64,000 nt of DNA from assembly GCA_947095585.1 (NCBI GenBank), contig OX352761.1, positions 91,322,833 to 91,386,832 of the forward strand, given 5' to 3'. The translations under genes were made by a program, and so were the position numbers. The notes beneath the pieces are model-generated. The model was not told the origin of the DNA and made no database searches. It saw only the letters and a program-made list of their open reading frames with translations. Source of the DNA: Nephrocerus scutellatus (taxonomy: Eukaryota; Arthropoda; Insecta; Diptera; Pipunculidae). Each line of letters opens with the position of its first letter. Position 1 is the first letter of the stretch. Positions 47,690 through 57,964 of this stretch are shown here, piece by piece.

Positions 47690-48110
47690 GCTGGAAATTT
47701 TATGAATGAAATAATGGCCATACTTTCGGTGCATCCCTGTAAAGGGAGAAAAAAGGAAAACCGAACAAATTTTAAACGAGCCAGAAATGATTGCAATGCC
47801 CATTTTCGCCGAGTCAAATTAGCCTACAACCAAAAATTGAGGCAAAAAATACTACAATGTCCCAAAGGTAGTACATATTTTTGGTCATTCATGAAAAAAA
47901 TCAAAAATACAGCCTCGTCGTCGGCTCCAAAGGTCATTTATAATGACATTCCAGTTGTCACCTCTAAGGACAAAACAAATCTGTTTGCAGCTATGCTTCT
48001 GATTTTTTCTTATTTGTAACCATTTTTCAATTATCATGTCGGGATTCATGTATGACGGCTGAATTCTTTGTGTGGACACAGGCTTTGGTTTTAAAGATAT
48101 GCCAAAGAAT
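47690..48110 (+). pseudogene. Non-LTR endonuclease-RT linker fragment
   Basis: Frame 47702-48019 gives NFKRARNDCNAHFRRVKLAY, QKLRQKILQCPKGSTYFWSF, KKIKNTASSSAPKVIYNDIP and TSKDKTNLFA. This is the segment between endonuclease and RT in CR1/jockey-like elements of the kind also seen at 27415-28115. Neither catalytic domain is present here. Confidence 0.65.
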
Positions 48111-48457
48111 AAACGAGCTGGCGATTAATCCAATTGTGACCCTCGTTCCCGAGACGAATAGTTCGGGATGTAGCGTTGCAAATGAAAAAGTGATAGCAAG
48201 CCGGCTTATTTTAATATCAATAATTGATCTCTTATAACGATCAGTGAATCAGACTCCGAAGGTGAAAAAATAAAATAAAATTTAAAGTAATAAACGTAAA
48301 ATAAAGTAATAGTACGCCGGATGATATCTAATTAGGATCATTGTTTACATTATTAAGAGTACAAAAAAACTGTCAGGCGCGTGTGAAGTGGTGGAAAGGC
48401 TGTCAGCCGACGTACAAAAGATAAAGTTTACTTGAGCCCTGCACGGTATCTTTCAGC

Positions 48458-48776
48458 GTCCACCTGACATAATAATAACATATAATATAATAATACATAC
48501 ATAAATTCAACGTTAAAAGTTTTGGGGACTACTGATATTAGTGTCGATTCTTTCGTTTTCGGGGTTTCTGATGTAAATAGTGATGGTGAAATACCTCCAT
48601 GGGGAGTGGGTCTATTGGTACGTGGGTGTGGTGCGCGATATTATTGTCGATTCCATAGCTTTCGAGGTCGAGGTCTGTGGGGTTAGGGGGCCGATATTAG
48701 TTTCAAAGTTTGCAACTGTGCAACGTCCGGCACCCAGCTATATATTTTATGTATATTATTGTTATGTCAGGTGGAC
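48458..48776. mobile_element. Candidate 319 bp MITE
   Basis: The ends are inverted copies: GTCCACCTGACATAATAATA at 48458 and, read inward from 48776, GTCCACCTGACATAACAATA. Looser AT-rich pairing extends another ~25 bases. The core is not coding. No convincing target duplication was seen at the edges. Confidence 0.6.
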
Positions 48777-48894
48777 ACTAAAAAATACATTTCTGGAATA
48801 ATCTTTATCTTTTCTTTTTTTTTACCTCTTTTGGAGCCTCCCACACCAAGACCCACCACTACTTGAGCAGCTGACGGTCTTTTCACTGATTAGT

Positions 48895-49005
48895 TATAAA
48901 ACTTTTCAAATTTTAACAACTGCTCGATATACTCGTAGCAAACTTTGGCTCGGATGATAGCGTCCAGCCTCTTAACGAAGGCATTGCAGCCTGGACGAAC
49001 GTAAC
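48895..49005 (-). pseudogene. Tc1/mariner-like transposase C-terminal scrap, inverted
   Basis: The minus frame reads VRPGCNAFVKRLDAIIRAK. This matches the C-terminal end of the + strand transposase at 49520-49570 (VSNTFVKRLEAITR) but lies in opposite orientation. Confidence 0.55.
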
Positions 49006-49159
49006 GATCTGGTCAATTAGATGTTTTCTGATTAAAATCTTTACGGTTCAACAGTACGTACACAAACCAAATAATGGTGTGTGGTTAGATGGCAAGTTTA
49101 ACGAAAATTTGGACAAGCGCGTTGCTCTGTGCACATAAGCGTCGGCTTCTGTTGTTGTT

Positions 49160-49600
49160 GCAAACTGTTGTTCTCCGCTAGTTTTTATCGATCAGGGGCT
49201 CAAGGTGAACCAAGAAGTGTACCGGGAAAATTTATTTAATGATGAGTTGGACCCACAAACAATTCTATAACAACCGCTGGACATTTCAACAGGATTCAAA
49301 ACCATCACATAAAGCTCGTTTGACACAAATTTTTTTACACAGTTATGTACCAACTTTAATTTTTTTAGCAACAATGGCCGTCATCCTCACAAGACTTGAA
49401 TCTAATGGGCTTTTCCATGTGGTCCATTTTATAGGCCAAGGTGTAGACAAAACATACTAGAAATGTGGATATATTGCACAGCTCTTCGTAGAGAATGGAC
49501 CAAAATATCAACAGACCACGTTTGTGCAGTAAGCAATACCTTCGTTAAGAGACTCGAGGCAATAACGCGACTATAACATTTGTTCCTATGGGAAGTATTG
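49160..49600 (+). pseudogene. Tc1/mariner-superfamily DDE transposase fragment
   Basis: Across frames the + strand reads IDQGLKVNQEVYRENLF, WTFQQDSKPSHKARLTQIFL (second catalytic Asp in QQDS), WPSSSQDLNLMGFSMWSIL (third catalytic Asp region) and REWTKISTDHVCAVSNTFVK. At least three frameshifts or stops separate the pieces, and no N-terminal DNA-binding part is present. It is inactive. Confidence 0.7.
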
Positions 49601-49611
49601 GATATGACCAA

Positions 49612-49905
49612 TAATAATAATATTTGGCGCGACAGACCATTGCGGTGCAAGGCTTAGCTTCTCGCAACCATTTGTGTTGAGCACATCTGTATTTGTGCAC
49701 ACAAATTGAGGGACATGCAATTTAATGCCGGATCCGAACAGCGAATTGAGAAGCTATCCGTGACAAGTTATTACTTTCGGAACGTTTGTCACCCATTCGC
49801 GAGAAGTGGGACACCGTGAAAAATACTTATGGTTTTACTGGGATTTGAACCACGAACCCCGTGCACAGAAGTCCATGCTCTTATCCACTGAGCCACGGCG
49901 CCCAC
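49612..49905 (-). mobile_element. SINE, right member of the composite block
   Basis: The head (gagccacggcgcccac) ends at 49905, and the tail aataataataatatttggcg is at 49611. The box B-like word is ggatttgaacc. It is immediately followed by TCATGAGGTGTTTA, which duplicates the sequence left of the SINE at 47347. Confidence 0.85.
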
Positions 49906-51077
49906 TCATGAGGTGTTTATCGAGGCTAAATATGTCGTCTCCAATAAAAAAATACGGAGTAAGTACTTCTTATTCTCGAAGTGGCTCTGGAGGGGGAATG
50001 TTAAGGCGACCTGTACTAAGTCCACGATGAAGGCTACAATTTTTGTAGTTTATTACATCGGATGCCCTTCCATTTCCTCCAACATCTATATAAATAAATT
50101 TGCTATGCGCGTCAACAACAGCTAGCAAAACAATGCTAAAAAAGTCTTTATAATTGTAGAAGTCTGATCCAGAATGTTGTGGCGCTGCTATTCGAATGTG
50201 TTTGCCATCGATCGAACCAATTGTATGTGGAAAGTCCCAAAACTTCTCAAAGTCTTTTGCTACACCAAGCCACTCAGTTTCAGTCTGAGGAGTCTTTAAA
50301 ATTGAATGAAAGATTTATTAATTCTGCCCTCAGTTTTATCTGTGCGTTACAAACCTTCATATATTTAGTATAAAGTGCATCGTACATTGCAGAGAGCACA
50401 TCTGGGACAAACTTGCTTATAGTTTTCCTAGATATCCTCGATAAGAACTCCAACGATCTATACGAATCTCCGGTGGCAATGTATCTAAGCTTTAGAGCAA
50501 GTCGCACTCTGGGTGTGATGGCAAAACGCATTACTGTATCCTTCCTTATTATAGAAGGCTCAATCTGCAAACAAATAAAAATATTGCTATATGAAGATAA
50601 AACAATTGTTTCTCTGCTCACCAATTGAAGAATTGCAGTAAATTTGTTGATTGACATCCTACAAAAGTTGTCATAGTCATTTCCACCATCCCACAATATA
50701 TCCTTCAATAAATGTTGCTCCAGCTCATGAACCTCTCTTAATTCCAAAAAAGGATTTATCCAAAATCGACGCTTCCTCCTTGCTTCTAACTTTTCTTCCT
50801 TTTCTAGTTCTTTCGGTTCTCTAACAGCTTTTATTTTTCGAATTGCAACAAGTTGTGTCCTATTCAAACTCAACGCCATATTTGCATTTAAAATTTGTTT
50901 CAATTTATGCAATTTTCCCGGCGAAACGAATATTTAAAATGCTTGTAGTACTCGTGAAGATGCGTTTACGAAATGAAATGTCTTAACATAATTTGCCCAG
51001 TCAAGCAAGAGGAAAATATGGCGGACGAAATGTCTAAAGTTTAGTCAGAAATATTTCTGTCTTGTGGAGACGATGTG

Positions 51078-51425
51078 CTACGAAGGGCAGCCGTGTGGAA
51101 TCGAATCTGATTCGCGGATGCAGTCTTTCGTAATGATACAATCTGCGCTCGGAGCACTATACCAACAAGACACTGGTCCTAGTCGACGTTGGCGGGTTCT
51201 GGCGATGGTCTTTCAACACGTGGTCTATCTGGTTGCGAGTGGCTCAATCAGGTGATACCCAGGTGTCTTTGTGGATATTTTTACGCGCAAAACTTATACT
51301 CGCAACGACCAAATTATTGCTTGCTGCCATCTCTATGACTCGTTGTTCATTGTCATTAGTGTTCTCGTGTTAGTTATGGGTGCCATTGTGCTGCCTGAAT
51401 ACTGCCTTCCTACCTTTCTGCCTAC
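51078..51425 (-). mobile_element. RTE-like copy, endonuclease portion (right of the Harbinger insertion)
   Basis: It continues the 44400-45775 copy: cgaagggcagccgtgtgg follows the Harbinger end. It then runs in reverse through the segment equivalent to 2890-2560 (tggttgcgagtggctcaatc, tatttttacgcgcaaaactt). It stops near 51420 at a SINE tail. Confidence 0.8.
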
Positions 51426-51426
51426 C

Positions 51427-51557
51427 TGTCGTTCGGACCCGGCCTTAAATAATTGTAGGTCCTTTCTATTTGTGTCCAAAAATATACATGCTCATTTGTG
51501 TTGCGAGAAGCTAGGCCTTGGACCGCAATGGTCTGTCGCGCCGAATATTATTATTAT
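51427..51557 (+). mobile_element. SINE tail, 5' truncated
   Basis: gttcggacccggccttaaat, aagctaggccttggaccgca and tcgcgccgaatattattatt form the last half of the SINE with its ATT-repeat end. Confidence 0.85.
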
Positions 51558-51559
51558 AT

Positions 51560-53000
51560 TTTTTACTTTGACTTATAAAATTGGATTTATACAAGTACTT
51601 TGTAATAAATGGATCACAGATCTTTTGGAAATTATCAAGTACAAATAATGCGAAGATGGTCAAGCAGGCAAATCGAGCATACAGACAGAATTCGATATTC
51701 ATAAATTCAATGCATGAGACTTCTGTATATTATATTATCTGTTCTATAATCCCTCTATGCGTGGGTTCATATAATTGATTATATTATGATTAATTTCATC
51801 TGTTGAAGAAAAGTAATGTTCCATTTTTATGCACCAACGGTTAACTGCATCAGAACGAACTTATAGTGAAGAGAAGAAGGAAGGACGTCCAGCTGGTTTC
51901 TTTTGTGAGATATAGTACTAAAAGTACTAAGTCTTCTGCTACCATCGCATGTTGCAGAACAGAGGAAGTTAAATTTTCTCATGGTTGTTCTCCGGATGAA
52001 ATAAAATATTTGAGTTCACCATTACAAATCAAATGTTAAAAATTGCGACCCGATCTTCACTCGAATATTATTGTGGGCGCCGTGGATCAACTTGTTAGTG
52101 CGTTTGACTACTCAGCAGGAACTTCGAATGCTGTTGATATTTTTTTAATAATTATAATAATAAATAATTTCGCCATACGACAATTCCTAGCGAGTATTTT
52201 CAGTTATTGCGCAGATACACCAATCATTAACACAAGACAGAAAACATAAATCTTAGTACCGCCATTGCTTCCCGGAAGTATTCCAAGGAGTTAAGGATAT
52301 AATACAATCCATTAATTTTTTGTCTTTGCTTAAAAAACAAACATTGTTATTTTGTTTTCTGTTGCAACGATAAGTGTACATAATTATGAAACGCTAAAAT
52401 TTAAGAATTATGTTGTAGTTATTAAAATTAGACGAACTCTACAAACATATAAGTAAAATTGATGAAGGATAGTTACTTATGTTGGTGTTAGCAGTAGGCA
52501 AAGAAAAGACCAGAAAAATTCCAAACCAAATAAAATATTGCTTGTACTGGAGCTTGGTAAGCACAGCGTTTAGGCGTTTTAAATTTGAATTATCTAGCAG
52601 ATCACTTTGATTTTAATTATTAATTATTAATTAATTAAGATAATATGCATTATAAGTTATCCATAAATTATTATTGGTTGCTGTCCGACATTTAAAAGTA
52701 CTTTTTCTAGGGGATACAAAATTTAGTAAAAACTTAATACAATTTTTTATGTTAAAAATCGGAATTTTCTTCTTAAAAGCTTACATCTCTTAAACTTAGT
52801 GTTGCATTAAACTTAAGTTATGTATTTATAACAGCTTTGTGCCCAGTTTTGCCCGGTTGGAAAATTTTGGTACAACACTCATCATTTACAACCTAAACAG
52901 CACCAGAAACATCAAAAAAATACGCTTCCAGTCCTTACCATCACTAGTCATCTAAGCGACTCTGAAAACTAAGGAATCGAAAGTAGTACCATTTTGAAAA
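51560..53000. other. Mostly unassigned sequence
   Basis: No gene recognised apart from a degenerate SINE head (gtgggcgccgtggatcaact) at 52074-52135. Confidence 0.45.
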
Positions 53001-53009
53001 ATTATTCAT

Positions 53010-53330
53010 GTGGGAGCTGCTCGGCTCTGGGATCACGTCGATATTTGTACAGAAAGTGTTGTCATCGGAGATACACATGTGTGCAAAGTTTGAATAAAAT
53101 CGGGTTAATTTAAAAAAAATTATATGGGAGTCCCCTGGGCCCTGGGGCTCGATCATTTGGTAGTGATGGTAGTTTGGCTTACAGAAACTGTTGTCGTCGG
53201 AGATACATGTGTAGAATTTTTGAATAAAACCGGGTTTTAGGAAGTGGATGAAGAACTGATCTCAAGAGTTGGCAAGCGACAAACAAACAAACACGCAAAC
53301 ACATCCGAAAGCGAAGTTAATAAAGAGATT
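53010..53330 (+). mobile_element. Family A element, 3' part
   Basis: Three units (tgttgtcatcggagatacac, atgtgtgcaaagtttgaata, aaaattatatgggag) lead to an aaacaaacaaacacgcaaac run and gcgaagttaataaagag near 53310. Confidence 0.7.
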
Positions 53331-53934
53331 TTAAAAAGCACTTTAATCCCAATTCAAAATGCCGCGTGACGACGAAGCGAGTCGAATAAAATTGTTGAAA
53401 AATGAAAACATACGATGAATTTAATTCACAACACTATGTCACGTCGTCTCGCGTTGCGGTAGGTTCGAAAGACGGAAATCGCAGTGTAACGTGCAATAAA
53501 TGTTTATACCTTGAAAATTAACAATTTCATTACGAGCCCGAAGGGCGAAGCTAATAATCAGAGGACAAGAAATTTTTTTCAGCGTGTGTGTACATTTGTC
53601 AGTTCGTACGTTTATCAGTTTGTCAACTCATATATATCGGCTTCTACCAGTCAGAATTTGGGACTTGTTTTAAAAAAATCGGGTTGCGGTGGCGTGATTT
53701 TTTTTATTTATAGGGGAAGTATATATATATAAACTTAGAAAATTTCTAAATCTGTGCATCGCTATAGATTTTTTTCGGTTTTTTTCAATCCTTTTCAGCA
53801 ATCGCTATATTTAATCTATCTATCTACCTGTCAGAACTTAATGGGACTTGTTTTAAAACAATTGTGACGTGTGTTGCGCGTGTGGAAAAAGAGTTCAAAA
53901 GAAAAACAAATGGTTTTTTTTTAAAAATGTTTTT

Positions 53935-54420
53935 TTTAAATTCTCTATATTAACTTCGCGTGCACGTGGCTGGATGGCTGGCTGGCTGGCTGGTCAGATT
54001 TTCTGATCAATTTTTAGCCCACTTCCCATGGCCCGATTTTATTGAAATTTTGCACACATGTATATTTCCGGTGACAATACTTTCTATTATAATTTTAGAC
54101 CCCTCGGACCTCGGGTTCGGGGGGCTCCCATACAAATATTTTACAAAATTTACCCGATTTTCTTTACATTTTGTACACATGTGTGTATTCGATGGAAAAC
54201 ACTTTTTGTAAAAATTTGGAGCGATCGGCCCCTTGGGGACCCCAATATACAATTTTTAAATATCGCTATATCGCATCAGATCACGGCAAAGTCTGAGCTC
54301 TGTGCTTTGTGAGCAGCGCTGTTCGCTGCCGCTGCGTAATTTGGTGGAATATTTTGCCACAAGGCGAGCACGCAGTGTGTGTGTGTGTGTGTTTTAATTT
54401 TTATGGGTTGTTTTTTTTAA
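53935..54420 (-). mobile_element. Family A element, short subtype
   Basis: Terminus aaattctctatattaacttc at 53939, a GGCTGGCTGGCTGG run, two units, the insert tatcgctatatcgcatcaga … (GT)n, and terminus ttttatgggttgtttt. It is nearly collinear with 19490-19972. It lies a few hundred bases upstream of the protease exons. Confidence 0.8.
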
Positions 54421-54574
54421 ATATTATTTTTTCTTAAAAAATGTTTTTTTTAAAAAAAAAATAAGGATCCCATTTTAGGGTTTAATCCTTAATCCTAGCA
54501 TTATAGTACTATGCAGACAGTATGCGCAAACGAATGTATGGTTATGGTTAGGTTGAAAGGAAGAGACAAAAAGT

Positions 54575-54800
54575 TGTGCGGCTTATAAATATTTTTTAAA
54601 AACTTTTATTTAACTTGACTTAAACCCTTTTTGTATTTTCGACTAAGTTGAGTTGTCCTTTTTAACCACCTTTCGTACGACCTAAGTTCCTAGACCTAGA
54701 GGGCTGCAATTTTGTGAGCAGCCCAATTTAAATAGTCAATTCCGCGTGTGATGCGTGTGTCGATGTACACATAAAAGTTTGTAGCCGTAAAACGAAGGTT
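54575..54800 (+). repeat. Family B repeat, one unit
   Basis: aaaacttttatttaacttga, tcctttttaaccacctttcg, gctgcaattttgtgagcagc and gcgtgtgatgcgtgtgtcga. It ends about 35 bases before the first protease exon. Confidence 0.7.
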
Positions 54801-54835
54801 TTTTACTTGTTTCTCATCTTATTTTCCATTTATAG

Positions 54836-57605
54836 AAGCAGCCGTTCGTAGAACACACATATCATATCCTGCAACGGAATCAAATGACCTGTGCACCATA
54901 ACCAAAAACGGTTCGAAAATTGCTGGAAAATGCAAAAGTTTTAAAAACTGTCCTACTGCAGTCAATCTATGGACAGAAGAGGGGACTCAACCAAAAACAT
55001 GTTACTTTAATAAATTCGAACACATTGTCTGTTGTCCAGAAAATGCTACTGTCAGTCCAGCTGTTACCACCGTCTTGCCTGACAGTACAACTTCCATTGA
55101 TTTTACTAGTCTTCTCCCCAAAGAAAGTAAGATTTTTACAATATTATTTACTATTTTCTTTATCATTGCGTTACATTTACTGCTAACCACTAATTCAGAT
55201 GATAGCTGCAGTTTAGGCAACGGAAGTAAGTCTATGGCTAATGGAACGTGCAAAAAGTTTCTTGACTGTCCGAGTGAAATAGATCTTTGGAAAAAAGACA
55301 GGCGTCACCCGGAAGTTTGTATAGACAACATAGTTTGTTGTCCATATGATGAAACCATTTCTCTAATAAAATCTGATGATCAAAAGCTTCGCCGTAGTGA
55401 TAGGGGTAAGCAAAACAGATAATGCAAATAATTTATTTTATTATACCGGTTGAGTTTATAATCTGGAATTTTTAAGTATCTGGAGAAAGAAAGTTGCTAG
55501 TTTTTCAAATATTACTTTAATCCTTATAATTTCTAGAATGTAGCACAATATATGGACCAAGCTTTTGGGTAATAACTTCAGCAATTGGCATGCCTGCTTT
55601 ACCCCGCGAGTTTCCATACATGGTAATGATGAAAATAAATTATAGTATCAAAATAGGTTATGCAGTTAATATTCAAAGGTTGCCCTTGGATGGAGTTCAA
55701 ATTTCGGAGACACGATTGACTTTAACTGCGGCGGTGTTCTGATATCAAGCCGATTTGTATTAACAGCAGCTCACTGTACATCTTTAAGAGGGTAGCTCCA
55801 AATGGCCGGAGATTATAAATATTGTACTTTGATTTGAGTTCTCGATTTTTTACAGTGTTTCACCAATCATGGTAAGAGTGGGTGGAGAAAATTTAACAGA
55901 TTCCAGCGTTCAGAAGATCGATATTAAAAGAATTATAGATCATCCGAAATATGAGGCAAATTCTTATCACGACGACATAGCTTTGATTGAACTAGAGCAG
56001 GAAGCACGGTATGTTTATCCAATAAATCATTAAAGTAAATTTTTACCATGGTGTTATTAATGCATAGGCAAGATCCAGCCTGCATTTGGAGTAGTACACT
56101 TTTAGAGCAAAATAACCTTACGGCACTTGGATATGGAAACACTAAATTCGGTTGCTCATAATGATCTTAATATTTATAACTTCATTTAATAATTCATTCA
56201 TTCGTATTACAGCGGGTCCATCATCTGACCAACTTATTAAAGCTGCCTTGTTTGAAGTACCAAATTCCATGTGCGCAACCAATTACGAAACTGATATTTT
56301 TGATACTCAGCTATGTGCTGGTAATTCTAAACAAAAGATGGATACATGTCAGGTAAAACTTATTTCCTTATGTATGTTGTTAGATTTGCACCCTAAAATT
56401 ATTCATATTTTAAAATCATTATCGACATCTTTTATATTTAATTTTATCGTACCTTGGGTCTTCGCCACTTTCTGTAGGCATATCCTTTATATAAATAAAA
56501 TATGGTCGGCGCGACTGACCATTGCGGTCCAAGGCCTAGCTTCTCGCGACCATTCGTGTTGTGTATGTTTATATGGGCGACGTGGCTCAGTGGAAATGCG
56601 CATGGCTGAGCCAGGAGGTTCGTGATTCGAATCCCAGTAACACCAAAAGTATTTTTAACGGCGTCCCACCACTCGCGAATGTCTGACAAACGTTCCGAGA
56701 GTAATAAATACAGAAAAGCTTCTCAATTCGCTGTTCGGATCCGGCCTTAAATTGTAGGTCCTTTTCACTTGTGTCCAAAAATATACATCCACAACACAAA
56801 TGTTCGCGAGAATCTCTCTGGTTTGTCGCGCCGAAAATTATTATTATTATTATGGTTATAAGCAGTACTTAATTGCCGAAATTACGAAAAGTAATATTGA
56901 AAATGTTCTGAATGTTTTGATGTTAATAATCACTGTTACAACATTAAAATACAAATTTTAGACGTTTTAGTTTACGTATTAAATAAAAAAATATGTAGAT
57001 GAGAAGCTGAGAAAATTATACTTAGTCAACGGGCAAAAAAATCGAAAGACAAAACAGTGCAGAAATATAAAAATACTAACGTTTTAGGAAACGTAAAGGA
57101 AGACTAAAATAGCCCAGAAATTTAAATTTTTAAAATAAATAACTATTTTCATATAATTTTGTATGTATACTGTACTTTCCACAACACCTTATTAGATAAT
57201 ATTGAGCCTATACGGTTCAGGATTAACATAAAATATACATAATTTCTGCAACTGACTGATTCTCAAACTCAAACAGAAAACAAAACGTAATGAGTATGGC
57301 TATCGTAACTAATAAACACAATACTTGCCAAAGTCGAGTTTTGGCTGTCCATAGTAATAAATATTGTTAAAAAAAATACTCCATATGTTTATTGGTCTAT
57401 GGTTAAACTTATACCTAAATTTGTTACTATCGATTAAATACAGGGTGATTCAGGTGGACCGCTTTTAATGTACAAAGATACCAAGTTTTATCCATATGTT
57501 GTTGGCGTGACATCTTTCGGCAATCCATGCGGCGGTGAGTCACCAGGAATTTACACCAGAGTTTCATCGTATATTGATTGGATTGAAAAAATCGTTTGGA
57601 AATAA
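54836..57605 (+). CDS. Dual clip-domain serine protease (CLIP-C-like)
   Basis: Eight exons join in frame: 54836-55126, 55199-55405, 55537-55622, 55679-55791, 55856-56008, 56068-56150, 56213-56352 and 57444-57605 (TAA). All have GT/AG ends. With the exon at 40058 the product has 429 residues. Clip 1 has cysteines 38, 51, 57, 74, 84 and 85; clip 2 has 119, 133, 139, 156, 162 and 163. The trypsin-fold domain follows with His245 (LTAAHC), Asp291 (HDDIALIEL) and Ser379 (GDSGGPL). Asp373 is in the S1 pocket, which implies cleavage after Arg or Lys. The ending [12 protein letters not shown] resembles the snake/persephone group. Such enzymes are secreted zymogens in haemolymph cascades for Toll or melanisation. 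Oddly, the activation region reads [19 protein letters not shown], with Ser199-Ala200 where Arg-Ile-Val-Gly-Gly is usual. The last intron (1.09 kb) holds a SINE. Confidence 0.9.
56500..56563 (-). mobile_element. SINE tail fragment
   Basis: ggtcggcgcgactgaccatt and tagcttctcgcgaccattcg are the reverse of a SINE 3' end. It is placed head-on just before the full SINE. Confidence 0.75.
56574..56850 (+). mobile_element. tRNA-headed SINE, full length, in a protease intron
   Basis: Head tggctcagtggaaatgcgca with box B gattcgaatcc, body and an (ATT)n tail, 277 bases. It is flanked by TATGTTTATA (56564-56573) and TATGGTTATA (56851-56860), a 9-of-10 target duplication. It lies in the 56353-57443 intron in the gene's orientation. 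Confidence 0.85.
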
Positions 57606-57628
57606 ATAATATGTTCATATCTGTGGTT

Positions 57629-57638
57629 AATAAATAAA
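57629..57638 (+). terminator. Polyadenylation signals of the protease gene
   Basis: Two overlapping AATAAA hexamers (57629-57634 and 57633-57638) lie 24 bases after the stop codon. Confidence 0.6.
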
Positions 57639-57689
57639 AATATATTCCATTAATAAAAGCAATGAAATGTAAAAAAAACTTAGATTTTC

Positions 57690-57960
57690 GGGTACAAGCT
57701 TTTATTTAAGCGTGTGAAATGTGGTTAAGAAGTACTTGAAAGAAGTTGAAAAAAAACTCTTACACACTTCAAACACAATACACGCGTGCGCGCTTAGAAA
57801 TGGCCAAGCGACTGAGCTATTCACAAAATATCAGCTCTTTAGGACGTTTAAAAGTTGGTCAAAGACACATTGTTGTGGTTTTTTTAACTTCTATGAGGTC
57901 ATTTTTAAATAACCTTCACACATCTTAGATATTTGAAACATATCCGAGTGTCCCGTGCGC
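57690..57960 (-). repeat. Family B repeat, reverse orientation
   Basis: gggtacaagcttttatttaa, acaaaatatcagctctttag and gacgtttaaaagttggtcaa are the reverse complement of family B units. It starts about 50 bases past the protease poly(A) signals. Confidence 0.65.
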
Positions 57961-57964
57961 GTGA

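Larger units (their letters stand above)
46972..50912 (-). pseudogene. HARBI1-type DDE transposase of the Harbinger element
   Basis: The minus strand holds three exons. Exon 1 (50912-50622) has a basic N-terminus (RRKRRFWINPF, LWDGGNDYDNFCRMS). A 57 bp intron (50565-50621) is followed by TVMRFAITPRVRLALKLRYI, ATGDSYRSLEFLSRIS. A second intron ends near 50293, after which comes the catalytic core: FPHTIGSIDGKHI (first Asp), FIYIDVGGNGRASD (second Asp), YFFIGDDIFSLDKHLM. Here the 47347-49905 block intrudes. Beyond it the frame resumes as KGFRRSAKLSIPQEIFNY, with an apparent 1-base loss near 47250 where the third acidic residue is expected, and ends NLSAQGHSGNKFVSRIREN … NGDVPYH and a stop near 46973. 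A TAA near 49970 also breaks it. It is inactive. Confidence 0.85.
45779..51077. mobile_element. PIF/Harbinger DNA transposon with nested insertions
   Basis: The terminal inverted repeats share 19 of 23 bases around the core CGTCTCCACA (left end CACCCCGTCTCC at 45779; right end, read inward from 51077, CACATCGTCTCC). Flanking trinucleotides TTA (45776-45778) and CTA (51078-51080) fit the 3 bp TWA-type target of this superfamily. Two convergent genes lie inside, a MADF-domain protein (+) and a HARBI1-type transposase (-), the usual two-gene set. A 2.56 kb block (47347-49905) was inserted later. Without it the element is about 2.7 kb. Both genes carry disabling changes. Confidence 0.85.
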
